Notes under the pieces: generated by a model | The model's input: only the letters and a program-made list of their open reading frames with translations | Databases searched by the model: none | Told to the model about the DNA's origin: nothing | Translations under genes and position numbers: made by a program | Shown: positions 42,775 through 52,837 of the stretch, piece after piece | Position numbering within the stretch: the first letter of the stretch is position 1 | Layout: every line of letters starts with the position of its first letter | Assembly (NCBI RefSeq): GCF_001399675.1 | Contig: NZ_LJCO01000082.1 | Location: 1 to 64,000, forward strand | Direction: 5' to 3' | Length of the DNA stretch: 64,000 nucleotides | Origin: Paenalicyclobacillus ferrooxydans | Lineage (GTDB): Bacteria > Bacillota > Bacilli > Alicyclobacillales > Alicyclobacillaceae

Positions 42775-43662
42775 TCAGCTATTGAATCGAATTGGGTGGT
42801 TCATCCATTGCTGCAGGGGGATTGGACCCTGAACGGACAGGATTCGATTTAGAAAGCGGTACAATCCCCGCACAGCACTCAAGTTTGGAAATGGCAGCAC
42901 TGCCTTGTATCCCTCCTGAAAGGCTTTGGCTCGCGGAGAGTCAAGCAGGTACTCGAGTGCGATCAGGTCCAGTTCTGCCGGCCCATAAGCATACACTTCC
43001 GTGTCAACCAGCCCTGTCAGAGCACCATCAGCGGCGATGAATTGGGTCGGGTCCAGATCGAGCAACACTGGAACTGCAGTGGGAGGAGAGGGAATTGTTC
43101 GTGCTGCTGTTACGAATCCCCCCAGCGCCTCTGTGATCTCAGTATCTTCAGCGTGGTAACGGGCTGTCAAAAGGGGCATGACACCCGCCACTTTGGTGTG
43201 AAATTCGCTGGCAGGGTATCGGACAGTTCCACGGAAGTTGCCGCAGGTTACGCGCTGCAGTTGATGAATACTGGCGATTGACTTACCTAACTGATATGAA
43301 GCGGATACCGGCAAAGCAGAGAAGGACTGCACAGTCTGACCTGGCAGTACTTCTACGATGGCAAACGGCACCCCATTCAATGAGTCAGTCCGCAGAACCT
43401 TGGGAACCGGAATCAGCGACGTTTGCCGCAAGGACTCGTTAACAGCTTCGAGTGCAAATACATCCGTGGGATCAATTCCGAACAAAGACAGGCATCCGTG
43501 CCAGAACTCGTCCGCAGGTTCTTTTGACATTCGAGTTGTGCGCACGATGGCGCGTTCTGATTCGGTTTCTACCAGCCATACAAAACTCGCTTGGCCCGGA
43601 TGGGTGTCAGGGAATTGCGTCACGGATACAATTGGTGTCGGAAAGAGCGGCTGAAGGTTCAC
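42775..43662 (-). CDS. aminoglycoside-phosphotransferase-like protein with altered active site
   Basis: The 295-residue protein has the layout of the APH/ChoK kinase-like superfamily: a small N-lobe, then a C-lobe with VLLDLDPTQF and GLVDTEVYAYGPAELDL. The usual catalytic motif HGDxxxxN reads LLDLDPTQ, so the histidine and metal-binding asparagine are changed while the catalytic aspartate and the DFG-like aspartate (VDTE) remain. It may be a weak kinase or a pseudokinase; the substrate is unknown. The GTG start has AAAAGGAG upstream. Confidence 0.72.
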   Translation of the reverse strand: MNLQPLFPTPIVSVTQFPDTHPGQASFVWLVETESERAIVRTTRMSKEPADEFWHGCLSLFGIDPTDVFALEAVNESLRQTSLIPVPKVLRTDSLNGVPFAIVEVLPGQTVQSFSALPVSASYQLGKSIASIHQLQRVTCGNFRGTVRYPASEFHTKVAGVMPLLTARYHAEDTEITEALGGFVTAARTIPSPPTAVPVLLDLDPTQFIAADGALTGLVDTEVYAYGPAELDLIALEYLLDSPRAKAFQEGYKAVLPFPNLSAVRGLYRFLNRILSVQGPIPLQQWMNHPIRFNS

Positions 43663-43836
43663 GGTTGTACAAACTCCTTTTCTACTGCTACTTTCGCATT
43701 GTAGCGAAATTAAGCAGAAAAGCGGAGTCTGGTTTTCGTTACATTTCTGTAAGTCCGCCTCGGTCTCATGGAGACCCGCGGAGAATGTGATAAACTGTCA
43801 AGGAAGACTATGGGACGACGGAGAGGACACCTGCAA

Positions 43837-45531
43837 ATGGTACCGGGAGCATCCATCGGTAGACGCGTGCGTCACTTCCAACGTTATCGTGAGATTACAC
43901 AATTGCTCGTGGCGAATGGCTTCGGGTGGTTCATCGCGGAGATTGGGCTGTCTGATCTTCTCGATTACCCAAGGAGATGGCTAAAAAAGTCGCCTCCGGA
44001 ACGCGTGACATTATCAACGTATGAACGTGTCCGGAAGGTGATGGAGCAACTTGGACCGACCTTTGTGAAACTCGGTCAACTGGCGAGTGTGCGCCGGGAC
44101 CTGTTTCCGTCCGCGCTGATTGATGAGTTGTCTAAACTCCAGGATGACGTTTCTCCTGTCGCGATGGATCAAGTGCGCATAGCAGTAGAGGCAGAACTTG
44201 GTCTGCCTGTTGATGAGATATTTGATGAACTCGATCCGATGCCTGTCGGAGCGGCCTCGATTGGTCAGGTTCACCGCGGCGTGCTTCGAACCGGTGAAGA
44301 GGTTGCTGTCAAGGTCCAACGACCCGATGTTGAGCGACAGATTCGAGTCGATTTGGAAATTCTCATGGATTTTGCTCTGATGGCAGAACGGCACTTTGAC
44401 TGGGCGAAGCACTACGCGCTTTCCGACGTTGTGGAAGAGTTTCGGACCACGATTTTGCGCGAGCTCGACTATCAGATTGAAGGGCGCAATGCCGATAAAC
44501 TTCGTGAGATTCACAAGCGTGATGGAAACCTGAAAATCCCCGAGATCTATTGGGATTTGACGACACCGAAACTTCTTGTCATGGAATACGTGGGAGGTTT
44601 GAAATTGACCAACCGCGACAGTATGGTAGAGCAGGGGTATGACTGCAGGGATGTTGCGGAGCAAGCGGTCAATGCAATTTTGACAGAGCTTTTACTGCAC
44701 GGTTTTTTTCATGCTGACCCGCATCCTGGCAATCTTGCAGTGATGCCAAATGGCAATCTGGTGATGATGGATTTCGGTATGGTTGGCAAGTTGTCGCCAG
44801 ATACGAGGGGATACTTGGCATCACTTGTGATTGCGTTGATGCGTCGAGACAGTGAAGCGATTCTCCGGACGCTGTACCGAATGGGTGTTGTCCCGTTAAA
44901 CGTGGACGACGGCAAGCTGCGGCACGACGTAGAGGCGCTGCGAGATAAGTATTACGACGTCTCCTTCCATGAAATCAGTATGGCTGAGGCTACGTCTGAC
45001 CTGTTTACGGTTGCTTATAAGCATCACATCAAAATCCCGTCCGACCTTACTCTGGTCGGAAAAACATTGCTTACCCTGGAGGGGGTGCTTGAGCACCTTG
45101 CGCCGGATTTTCGCATCCTTGATATCGCCGAACCATTTGGGCGCCGTCTGCTGCGCGAACGGTTGAACCCGAAGAATGTCACAAGGGACACCGTCCGCGG
45201 GGCGTTTGACGTCTTTGACTTTCTCATTGATCTGCCTCGTCAAGCCCGTTCCATCGTGCAGGGCCTGGCTCGCGGGCGAGTCAAAGTAGAGCTCGACTTT
45301 GGCGAGTTCGAGCGAATCGTGCGTCAGATTACACGCATCAGCAATCGTTTTACACTGTCGGTCATGCTGCTGTCTCTGAGTATTTTTTTGGCCGGTTTGA
45401 TGGTAGCTTCATCACTCGCAAAATCCCCAAGCCAGTTGTGGTCATTCCCGTTTAATGACATCGTCCTCGGCGTTGGTGTTGTGCTCGGCGGGTTTGTCAT
45501 GTGGTCGATCTTTCGGTCTGGCAAGTCTTAG
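43837..45531 (+). CDS. ABC1/AarF/UbiB-family atypical kinase
   Basis: The protein (about 564 residues) is an ABC1/UbiB protein-kinase-like ATPase linked to quinone biosynthesis and lipid homeostasis. The family KxGQ motif is in LGPTFVKLGQLASVRRDLFP, followed by the alanine-rich PVGAASIGQVHRG loop, AVKVQRP and the catalytic HADPHPGNLAV and MDFGMVGKL. Two hydrophobic helices close the C-terminus (about 510-532 and 540-558). ATG 43837 with AGAGGA nine bases upstream is chosen; earlier in-frame ATGs at 43768 and 43810 are possible. Confidence 0.92.
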   Translation: MVPGASIGRRVRHFQRYREITQLLVANGFGWFIAEIGLSDLLDYPRRWLKKSPPERVTLSTYERVRKVMEQLGPTFVKLGQLASVRRDLFPSALIDELSKLQDDVSPVAMDQVRIAVEAELGLPVDEIFDELDPMPVGAASIGQVHRGVLRTGEEVAVKVQRPDVERQIRVDLEILMDFALMAERHFDWAKHYALSDVVEEFRTTILRELDYQIEGRNADKLREIHKRDGNLKIPEIYWDLTTPKLLVMEYVGGLKLTNRDSMVEQGYDCRDVAEQAVNAILTELLLHGFFHADPHPGNLAVMPNGNLVMMDFGMVGKLSPDTRGYLASLVIALMRRDSEAILRTLYRMGVVPLNVDDGKLRHDVEALRDKYYDVSFHEISMAEATSDLFTVAYKHHIKIPSDLTLVGKTLLTLEGVLEHLAPDFRILDIAEPFGRRLLRERLNPKNVTRDTVRGAFDVFDFLIDLPRQARSIVQGLARGRVKVELDFGEFERIVRQITRISNRFTLSVMLLSLSIFLAGLMVASSLAKSPSQLWSFPFNDIVLGVGVVLGGFVMWSIFRSGKS

Positions 45532-45585
45532 CCGAGCGGACTCCTGTATGTCGGCACACGGGTGCCGGTCCCGAGTTCAATTGTC

Positions 45586-46050
45586 TTACTTCTGTGGACT
45601 GTCCCACCCTTTAAATGGATTACCGGTGTAAAAGACGGTACCCCGAGCGGAAGCGACCAGTTTGCCATCTTCGCGTTCAACGCGAATGTCAAACAGGCCG
45701 GTGCGTCGGGTGACGTTCAGTTCACTTGCGGTGGCGCGCAGCACGCTGCCGTTCAAAGCGGGCCGACAGTAGGTAATCGATACGTCGAGCGCAACAGCCT
45801 CCAGTCCTCTGGAGTTACTCGCCACCGCCAAGGCGCTGTCGGCCAGCGAAAAGATGGCCCCGCCATGTGGGGTGCCATGGGGATTCATGTGTTCCGGGCC
45901 GACAGTCATTTCGACCGTGCCGATGCCTGGCTTCAGATCTACCAGGCGCATGCCAAGGAGTTGGGAAAACGGATCGAGATCGGGATGAAGAACTTTATCT
46001 GTGGTTTCGACGCCAGGCATAGCTAGCTTGTCTTGATGCAAATCAGCCAA
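45586..46050 (-). CDS. PaaI-type thioesterase
   Basis: The 154-residue hot-dog-fold protein hydrolyses acyl- or aryl-CoA thioesters. The family motif HMNPHGTPHGGAIFSLADSALA carries the HGG motif and the catalytic aspartate. The start at TTG 46050 is chosen because GGAGGG lies seven or eight bases upstream; the first ATG in the frame comes ten codons later without a site. It overlaps nothing and converges on aarF. Confidence 0.88.
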   Translation of the reverse strand: MADLHQDKLAMPGVETTDKVLHPDLDPFSQLLGMRLVDLKPGIGTVEMTVGPEHMNPHGTPHGGAIFSLADSALAVASNSRGLEAVALDVSITYCRPALNGSVLRATASELNVTRRTGLFDIRVEREDGKLVASARGTVFYTGNPFKGWDSPQK

Positions 46051-46087
46051 TTTACCAGCCCTCCAGAATTGGTTTGTGATGTAGCGA

Positions 46088-46978
46088 ATGGATGTGAACC
46101 ACAAACTTATTACTACATACATTCAACCATTTCTCAATCGGGAAGGAATGTTTTCGTTGAAAAGGCCGATGTTCCGGTTTTTGTGGATGACGATCTGGCT
46201 GATTGCGCTCTCCATTTTGCTGAATGTCCTCCTGGACAGTAAGATTATCTCGCTCTATACCGGTGTCAGCCACTCGTGGGTGAGTTGGCTCATCTGCTTG
46301 TTGTGGTTGTTTGTAGCGTCTATGTTAATTCGCTACTCCTCAAAGGCTATTCAAAACTCGATCAACAGGAGTTCACAGTTCGCCAAGATATCGGTTCTTG
46401 TAGCCCGGGTATATAGTACTGTGGGCTATGCTTTCATGATTGTGATTGGGCTGCACCTCATACATATCAAAGTGGGCAGTATTTTGGTTGGAGGTGCGCT
46501 GACCGGTGTCGTCGTCGGCATCGGAGCTCAGTCGACGTTGTCTAATGTTTTCGCAGGCATCATCTTGTTAACGCTGCATCCATTTTCTATCGGACAAACA
46601 ATCACCGTCAGAACGTATCTATTCAGCGGAGTGGAGTACAGCGGGGTTGTTGAGGATATCAATTGGTATCACACGGTGATTCGCGAGAATGGTCAAAAGC
46701 GAGTCATTCCGAACTCGGCTATGATACAGTCGGCTATCACAATCATTTCAGATACTCATTCAATGGTGTATCCGGTGCCCGTTCCGTACAGTGTGTCGAT
46801 CGATGAATTTAAGCAGGCTCTGATGGAGAAAACGGGCGATAGTGTTGACGTGATTGTACGGGAGTTTCGTCAGGATGAATATGTCCTTGATGTTACAATA
46901 CCAAGTCAGATGAAGCCGGATGACCTGCGCGCGGTTCTGAATCATTACCAGAACCGAGGCCAGAAACAGGAATTGTAA
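46088..46978 (+). CDS. small mechanosensitive channel (MscS family)
   Basis: The 296-residue membrane protein has four predicted helices. The pore helix TM3 is GALTGVVVGIGAQSTLSNVFAGI, with the Gly/Ala packing pattern of MscS, followed by the beta domain around HPFSIGQTITV and GVVEDINWYHTVIRENG. It opens under membrane tension to relieve turgor. No strong ribosome binding site marks the ATG at 46088; a GTG two codons later or an ATG at 46148 are alternatives. It is divergent from the thioesterase gene. Confidence 0.88.
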   Translation: MDVNHKLITTYIQPFLNREGMFSLKRPMFRFLWMTIWLIALSILLNVLLDSKIISLYTGVSHSWVSWLICLLWLFVASMLIRYSSKAIQNSINRSSQFAKISVLVARVYSTVGYAFMIVIGLHLIHIKVGSILVGGALTGVVVGIGAQSTLSNVFAGIILLTLHPFSIGQTITVRTYLFSGVEYSGVVEDINWYHTVIRENGQKRVIPNSAMIQSAITIISDTHSMVYPVPVPYSVSIDEFKQALMEKTGDSVDVIVREFRQDEYVLDVTIPSQMKPDDLRAVLNHYQNRGQKQEL

Positions 46979-47061
46979 GACGCCTATCGACAATATCTAC
47001 CGAGAGGATATAATTGTTGAAGTGTCTCACGCAATGAAAACAAGGTTGGGGGCAAGAATCC

Positions 47062-48558
47062 ATGAACCATCGGACAAATCGCCGCATGGTCACGGCGGCC
47101 ATGATGGTCGCTATCCTACTCGTCGCGATTGACGTAACCGTCGTCAGTACTGCGATGCCGACGATTGTCAGTGATTTAAGCGGAATCAACCTGCTCAGTT
47201 GGGTCTTTGCCATCTACACACTGACAACATCTGTGACGACCCCGATTTACGGGAAGTTGGCAGACCTCTATGGCCGAAAGACCATTTTCAGTATTGGCGT
47301 GGTTTTGTTTTTGCTCGGCTCCATTCTTTCCGGAGCTTCGCAAACCATGATGCAGCTCATCTGGTTCCGCGCGTTGCAGGGAATCGGGGCAGGAGCGGTA
47401 ATGCCTATCACGTTTACGATTATTGGTGACTTGTTCTCCGGCGAAGAACGAGCCAAAATGCAGGGCTTGTTCAGTTCCGTCTGGGGTATCGCAGGTATCC
47501 TCGGTCCTCTTGTCGGAGGATTTTTCGTTGATTATGGGTCGTGGCGCTGGATCTTTTATATTAACGTCCCGATTGGTATCATCTCACTCGTGCTTGTATG
47601 GTTCAACCTGCATGAAAGTTTTGAACGGAGATCGCACAAGGTGGACTTCCTTGGTGCGGCACTGTTCACCGTTTCGATCTCATCACTTCTCTACGCACTC
47701 TTAAATGGCGGAAAGCCGAATTTCGCTTGGACGTCGGTAAATATCCTTGGTCTGTTTGCAATTACTGTTGTTGGTCTCATCTTGTTCGTGGTTGTGGAAC
47801 TGAAAGCCAAAGAGCCCATGCTGCCGCTGACCTTGTTCAAGATGCGTATTATCGCTGTGTCTAATGTTGCCAGTTTCTTGGCAAGCGCGGTCTTGATTGC
47901 GAGCAACGTGTATCTGCCAATGTGGATTCAGTCGATTCTGGGACACAGTGCAACGAGTTCTGGTCTCACCTTGATGCCGATGTCTATCGGCTGGCCGATC
48001 GCAGCGACAATTGGCGGACGCCTGATGTATAAGGTCGGTTCGAAGAGCATCTCTGTTCTCGGCGGTATTCTCATCGTCGCGGGATGCGTGTGGTTGAGTT
48101 TTGTAGGATTGCACACTCCGTATTGGTATCTCGTCGTCATCATGGTCGTGATTGGATTAGGCATGGGTTTCTCCATGACACCGTTCACCGTCCTGATTCA
48201 GGCGTCCGTACCGTGGCGGCTTCGCGGGTCTGCAACGGCATCGAATACCTTTATGCGATCGCTTGGCCAGACCATGGGCGTGGCCATTTACGGAACCTGG
48301 TTTAACAACGCGGTAACGCAGCACGTCAAGACACAGTTTGCGAGTGGGCAACCGCCAAAGAACTTTAGCAAACTGCTTACACCAGGCGCCGCGATCGATC
48401 ACGTTCCGAAAGAGGTCCTGACAGCCGTGCACACAGTGTTGTCACAGTCGCTGCATACGGTGTTTGTTGTGGTGATGGCAACGTCCGTGATTACCTTGCT
48501 TTCGATTTTATTCCTGCCGCTGCACAAAACGGTAATGCAACACCAAGTCACGGAGTAA
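47062..48558 (+). CDS. DHA2-family multidrug efflux transporter (EmrB/QacA type)
   Basis: The 498-residue protein has 14 predicted helices, as in the DHA2 family of proton-coupled drug exporters. The signature motifs are LLVAIDVTVVSTAMPTI in helix 1, GKLADLYGRK in the loop 2-3 and RALQGIGAGAVMP with the helix-5 motif GPLVGGFFVD. No TetR or MarR regulator is next to it. GTTGGGGGCAAG precedes the ATG. A 36-base palindrome follows the stop. Confidence 0.93.
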   Translation: MNHRTNRRMVTAAMMVAILLVAIDVTVVSTAMPTIVSDLSGINLLSWVFAIYTLTTSVTTPIYGKLADLYGRKTIFSIGVVLFLLGSILSGASQTMMQLIWFRALQGIGAGAVMPITFTIIGDLFSGEERAKMQGLFSSVWGIAGILGPLVGGFFVDYGSWRWIFYINVPIGIISLVLVWFNLHESFERRSHKVDFLGAALFTVSISSLLYALLNGGKPNFAWTSVNILGLFAITVVGLILFVVVELKAKEPMLPLTLFKMRIIAVSNVASFLASAVLIASNVYLPMWIQSILGHSATSSGLTLMPMSIGWPIAATIGGRLMYKVGSKSISVLGGILIVAGCVWLSFVGLHTPYWYLVVIMVVIGLGMGFSMTPFTVLIQASVPWRLRGSATASNTFMRSLGQTMGVAIYGTWFNNAVTQHVKTQFASGQPPKNFSKLLTPGAAIDHVPKEVLTAVHTVLSQSLHTVFVVVMATSVITLLSILFLPLHKTVMQHQVTE

Positions 48559-48600
48559 CATCAGTACCTGAACGGCATCACGAGGTACCGTAACGAATAA

Positions 48601-48636
48601 CGGAAGGCCCCTTGTACATGTACAAGGGGCCTTCCG
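48601..48636. terminator. 36-bp perfect palindrome after the DHA2 transporter
   Basis: Positions 48601-48618 and 48619-48636 are exact reverse complements with no spacer, giving a very stable hairpin. The downstream T-tract is weak. It probably ends the transporter transcript before helD. Confidence 0.75.
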
Positions 48637-48795
48637 ATTTGAAAGTACTTGATTGAATCTCAGGTCTTCGGTAAAATAAAGTCCTTTCAGGACAATACAA
48701 GGAACCACAAACAAAGACGGACCGGGCAAGGGGTTGAATTGCTGGGTCCGTAATTTGGTCTGTGGAGCTTTTCCATGTGTTACGGAGGGATGCTG

Positions 48796-50985
48796 ATGAG
48801 TTTCGACGTGATGGAGTCTGTGCCGCAAGACCCTGAGCATGAGGAAAAGAAACGACTTACCTACGTGCTCTCGCGAGTGGGCGATATGCTCCAACGCCTC
48901 GCCGCAATTCCCCGGTATTTTAACGAGGATACCTCCGAGCCCCAGACAGCAGACGAAGTCGCTCAGCAGACGGTGGAGCGTCTTCGCGACGAACAAATCG
49001 ACGCACTTCGGCGAAGCCAGTCTGAACCGTACTTTGGCAGACTTGACCTCATCGAGGAGAACGAGTCGAGTGCCTTGACCTTGTACATCGGCAAGCGCGG
49101 CGTCGAGGACAGTCACACTGGGGACCGCTTGGTGATTGATTGGCGCGCTCCCATTGCGAGTATCTTCTACTCGTTCAGTGGCCAGGGACTGGCCCGGTAC
49201 GAAGCACCGGACGGAATCATTGAAGCTGATGTTCTGCTCAAGCGAAACCTCGCCGTTCGAGATGGCCAACTCATCCGGCTCGTGGACAGTTATGTAAAGG
49301 GACAAGAGAACCTGAATGTCACTGACGAATTCTTGTTGTACCGACTTTCAGAGCACAAGGAAAGCCGCCTGAGAGATATCGTCTCGACGATTCAGGCTGA
49401 GCAGGACAGGATTATTCGCGCTGACCGAAACCTGGCGATCGTCATTCAAGGCGTTGCCGGCAGCGGGAAAACCACAGTTGCACTGCACCGCCTCGCATAC
49501 CTCTTGTATCAGCACTCCGAGCGGATGCGTACACATCGAATGGTGATATTTGCGCCTAACGCCATGTTTGTTGAATATATCTCGGAAGTTCTGCCTGAGC
49601 TTGGCGTGGGCGGGATTCGCCAGACTACGTTTGCCAAATGGGCGCTTCAGGTGTTGGACCAAAAAGTAGCGTTGGCCGATCCGATGAACCGCTATGAACG
49701 TTGGTTTTCGGTTCACAAAGATAAGATGGTGGAACGAGAATTTCATGTCACTCGGTTCAAGGGCTCTATGCAATTCCTTAAACAGTTGGAACACACACTC
49801 ACGGTCATCGAGAAAAACATCGTTCCAAACGGCGACTTCGAACCGTGGGATGGGGCAGTGTTGCTGGAGTCAGACATTCGTAGGTGGTTCTTCGAAGAGT
49901 ATCGACATTACCCAATTGCCCCACGCCGTGACCGGGTGCTTGCCAGAGTCAAGCGCTACATGGATATGGCTTATCGGGACGTCAAGGCTGATGACAAGAC
50001 CGGATCGCGTAAAAAACAGGGTGCCGCCAGGTTTCGAAGCTACTCAAAAAAATGGTCTGCGCTCACGGTCTATGATATTTACCAAGAAGTACTCGCTTCA
50101 ACGCTTGAACTGCAGGGATTTGCTGGCGCCAAGGACGCCGGCAGACGAAAAGCTGGACAACGCACTGGCAGGGGGCCCGCCACCAGACCTCAAGTCAATC
50201 TGGAGGATTTGGCACCGCTTTTGTACATCCATCTGCGTCTGCACGGGATGGGCGGGGATGAGTCCTTTGACCACGTTGTGATCGACGAAGCACAAGATTT
50301 CTCACCGTTTCAGATTGCTGTGCTCCAGCACTATTGCCCAAGCGGGTCGTTCACGATCCTTGGAGACCTGTCACAAAGCATTCATGGGTATCAGGGAATT
50401 GGAAACTGGTCCGAGTTCCTCGACCGCTTTACGCAAGAACGGCGCGAATTCTTTCGCTTGGATGTCAGTTACCGATCGACGATGGAGATTATTGAGTTCG
50501 CAAACCATGTCATTCGACGCTTCAAACAATTTACGCTTGCGAAACCGGTATTTCGGAGCGGTCAACCCGTCAAGGTCAAACAGGTTCCTGTCGGCACACG
50601 TTTGCAAGAGTCAGTCACTGCGGTGAAGGACTTGATGCAGCAAGGTGCGAATACCGTGGCAGTCGTTTGCAGGGTCGAAGGAGAATGTCAGGAGGTTTAC
50701 GATGCACTGATCACGGCCGGATTGACTGCCCACCAGATTACATCTCGTCAGCAGTCTTATCTTGGCGGTATCTCCGTGCTCCCGGTGTACTTAACGAAGG
50801 GCCTGGAATTTGACGCGGTACTCCTCTTAGATGTGGATGCAGCCAACTATGATGACAGTCCTGAGAGTGCAAAACTGCTTTATGTGGGATGTACGCGGGC
50901 CTTGCACCAACTTCAAATTCACTACACTGAGGCCCCATCACCCCTCATCACGGAGGAGCGGGAAGGCACTGTTTCAGCTGGCTGA
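48796..50985 (+). CDS. helD: HelD-type RNA polymerase recycling ATPase
   Basis: The 729-residue superfamily 1 (UvrD/Rep-like) ATPase is of the HelD group that removes stalled RNA polymerase from DNA. The N-terminal coiled region (about 15-75) precedes Walker A GVAGSGKTT, the DEAQDFS Walker B region, and helicase motifs SYRSTMEI and LTKGLEFDAVLLLDVDAANY near the end. A long insert between motifs (about 300-460) carries the RNA-polymerase-contact arm. ATG 48796 follows CGGAGGG at good spacing. Confidence 0.93.
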   Translation: MSFDVMESVPQDPEHEEKKRLTYVLSRVGDMLQRLAAIPRYFNEDTSEPQTADEVAQQTVERLRDEQIDALRRSQSEPYFGRLDLIEENESSALTLYIGKRGVEDSHTGDRLVIDWRAPIASIFYSFSGQGLARYEAPDGIIEADVLLKRNLAVRDGQLIRLVDSYVKGQENLNVTDEFLLYRLSEHKESRLRDIVSTIQAEQDRIIRADRNLAIVIQGVAGSGKTTVALHRLAYLLYQHSERMRTHRMVIFAPNAMFVEYISEVLPELGVGGIRQTTFAKWALQVLDQKVALADPMNRYERWFSVHKDKMVEREFHVTRFKGSMQFLKQLEHTLTVIEKNIVPNGDFEPWDGAVLLESDIRRWFFEEYRHYPIAPRRDRVLARVKRYMDMAYRDVKADDKTGSRKKQGAARFRSYSKKWSALTVYDIYQEVLASTLELQGFAGAKDAGRRKAGQRTGRGPATRPQVNLEDLAPLLYIHLRLHGMGGDESFDHVVIDEAQDFSPFQIAVLQHYCPSGSFTILGDLSQSIHGYQGIGNWSEFLDRFTQERREFFRLDVSYRSTMEIIEFANHVIRRFKQFTLAKPVFRSGQPVKVKQVPVGTRLQESVTAVKDLMQQGANTVAVVCRVEGECQEVYDALITAGLTAHQITSRQQSYLGGISVLPVYLTKGLEFDAVLLLDVDAANYDDSPESAKLLYVGCTRALHQLQIHYTEAPSPLITEEREGTVSAG

Positions 50986-51124
50986 ATCTCCAGGACATTG
51001 GATGAATGTACCAGGTTATTTTTCTTGGAAGTAGTCAATTTGTACCTTGTCGGCACTTTTGCCACATGCCAAAATGAGTTCCGTAATCTACGAAATACCC
51101 GAAAGAGCGTGGGGAGGGATTCCG

Positions 51125-51973
51125 GTGGGCTTCGCGGTTGATCATGTATTGCATGCTGTCAATGACCCATACGACGTTCGCAGAGGCTTTGAGGATCGCT
51201 TTTCCCTCCACGGCACCGCGGGTGGGAAACACCCCGATTGGGGTACATATAACGAGTTAGCCTACTTTGATTTGTCATATATCGAGTGGATTGGCATCCA
51301 AAATTTCATTCTTGCTGCACGAAGCCGATTCGGTCGAGAGGTGATGCGTAGTCTGTCTGTTCGTGAGGGCGTCGGCCAGTTTGCGCTTCGGACACACGAG
51401 ATGGATGCTATCGTGGCTGATTGGGCTAGACGTGGGTTGCCGTTCTGGGGACCCGCCCATGGCGAGCGTATCCGCCCTGACGGGACTGTCATCCGCTGGC
51501 GGCTGCTGTTCCCAGGGCACACTGGATCAGATGACTACGCACTGCCGTTCTTGATTGAATGGGCCGAGTCTGATGAGGAACGACGTGCCGCTTTGACGGC
51601 TGCAGGAGCCATAGGCCGGCAGCCCCAGGACCTTCGTTTGTCTGCCATTCACTCGTTGGTAGGAAATATTGATGATTTTCGAGAAAGCTGGGAACCTTAC
51701 TTTGGTCCGATGGATTCCGAAGAAATCCACATCCCAGACATTGGGGACTATGTCGCCTGCGAGATGGGCGGCGTACGAGTGTGCTTTTGGCGGCCGGAAT
51801 CTATCGAGTTCCGACAGGAGTTAGAGAGATACGGTGAGCGGCCCGTTCAAATCGACCTTTTGCCCCATGGACAGCCGGAGGTCAAAGGTGTTTTGGATGC
51901 AAGTCTGGAGGCCTTTCATGGACTCCGTCTAAACGTCTTGTCTGCTGAAGTACCACTCAAAGCGGTGAAGTAA
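51125..51973 (+). CDS. glyoxalase-like (VOC superfamily) protein
   Basis: The 282-residue protein matches the glyoxalase-like domain family (PF13468): VDHVLHAVND at the N-terminus, WGTYNELAYFDLSYIEWIGIQN in the first half, and a second half from about residue 150. Such proteins bind a metal and a small ligand, but the family has no assigned reaction. The GTG at 51125 is chosen because GGGGAGGGA lies five bases upstream. The marC gene follows after 26 bases. Confidence 0.82.
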   Translation: MGFAVDHVLHAVNDPYDVRRGFEDRFSLHGTAGGKHPDWGTYNELAYFDLSYIEWIGIQNFILAARSRFGREVMRSLSVREGVGQFALRTHEMDAIVADWARRGLPFWGPAHGERIRPDGTVIRWRLLFPGHTGSDDYALPFLIEWAESDEERRAALTAAGAIGRQPQDLRLSAIHSLVGNIDDFRESWEPYFGPMDSEEIHIPDIGDYVACEMGGVRVCFWRPESIEFRQELERYGERPVQIDLLPHGQPEVKGVLDASLEAFHGLRLNVLSAEVPLKAVK

Positions 51974-51999
51974 ATACAAAGGGACTGACTGATAAACGA

Positions 52000-52665
52000 A
52001 TGGTAGCTTTCTTTTTGCATGCACTGGTGTCGATTTTCGCTGTCATGAATCCATTTGGAATTTTGCCGACATTTTTAGCGTTGACTACCGGTTACTCCCA
52101 ACGAGAACAACGAGATGTTGCAAAACGAACCGTTTTGCACAGTTTTGTCATCCTGTTGGCGTTCCTTTTGCTGGGGAATTTCATTTTACAGATGTTCAGT
52201 ATCACTATCAGTGCCTTTCGCGTTGCGGGGGGCATCCTGTTGTTTGGTATTGCATATGACTTACTTCACGCAAAACCGTCTCCCATTCAGGACACCTCAG
52301 AAGAAACGGAACTTGTCAGTTCAGCAGACGGTGAACCTCTTCAGGGGCAGGAGGCAAGGCCAGACATCACCATTACACCGCTTGCAATCCCCGTGATTGC
52401 CGGCCCAGGGACCATTACGAGTGTCATGGCGCTCGCTGCAGGGCCAAATCTCATCATGCGCAGTGGGGTAGTATTTGTTGCTTTCAGCGTAGTACTCGCG
52501 ATCACATTTCTCATTTTCTACTACGCTTCGCACATCCATCAAAGGATCTCCCAAACCGGACTCAACGTAATCACCCGTTTAATGGGCTTCCTGCTCTCCA
52601 TTATCGCCATTCAGATGGCGGCAACCGGACTCGGCCAGTTGTTTCCTGGCCTGTTGCACGTTTAG
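52000..52665 (+). CDS. MarC family membrane protein
   Basis: The 221-residue UPF0056/MarC protein has six membrane helices and the conserved IFAVMNPFGILPTFLALT and PLAIPVIAGPGTITSVMALA motifs, which form two inverted repeats. Despite the name it is not a proven drug resistance factor; amino-acid or small-molecule transport has been suggested for relatives. The ATG at 52000 lacks a strong ribosome binding site, so translation may depend on the upstream gene. Confidence 0.9.
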   Translation: MVAFFLHALVSIFAVMNPFGILPTFLALTTGYSQREQRDVAKRTVLHSFVILLAFLLLGNFILQMFSITISAFRVAGGILLFGIAYDLLHAKPSPIQDTSEETELVSSADGEPLQGQEARPDITITPLAIPVIAGPGTITSVMALAAGPNLIMRSGVVFVAFSVVLAITFLIFYYASHIHQRISQTGLNVITRLMGFLLSIIAIQMAATGLGQLFPGLLHV

Positions 52666-52726
52666 ATTTCGACTGTGCGAGTGTACGCAGGCGCACCGCG
52701 AGAGGGGTGCCAGGTGATGTGAGTGG

Positions 52727-52749
52727 TGGACAGTGAGAATCACTGTCCA
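52727..52749. repeat. inverted repeat between marC and the M29 peptidase gene
   Basis: TGGACAGTGA (52727-52736) pairs perfectly with TCACTGTCCA (52740-52749) around a 3-base loop. No T-tract follows. It may be the marC terminator or an element before the peptidase gene. Confidence 0.6.
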
Positions 52750-52837
52750 TTCGCACAGGGGGCCTGTTGTGCTATGCTGTACGCGTGTCAATACATAGGT
52801 ACAAGCATCCTGAAGCTCACCAACGGGAGGGAAACGT

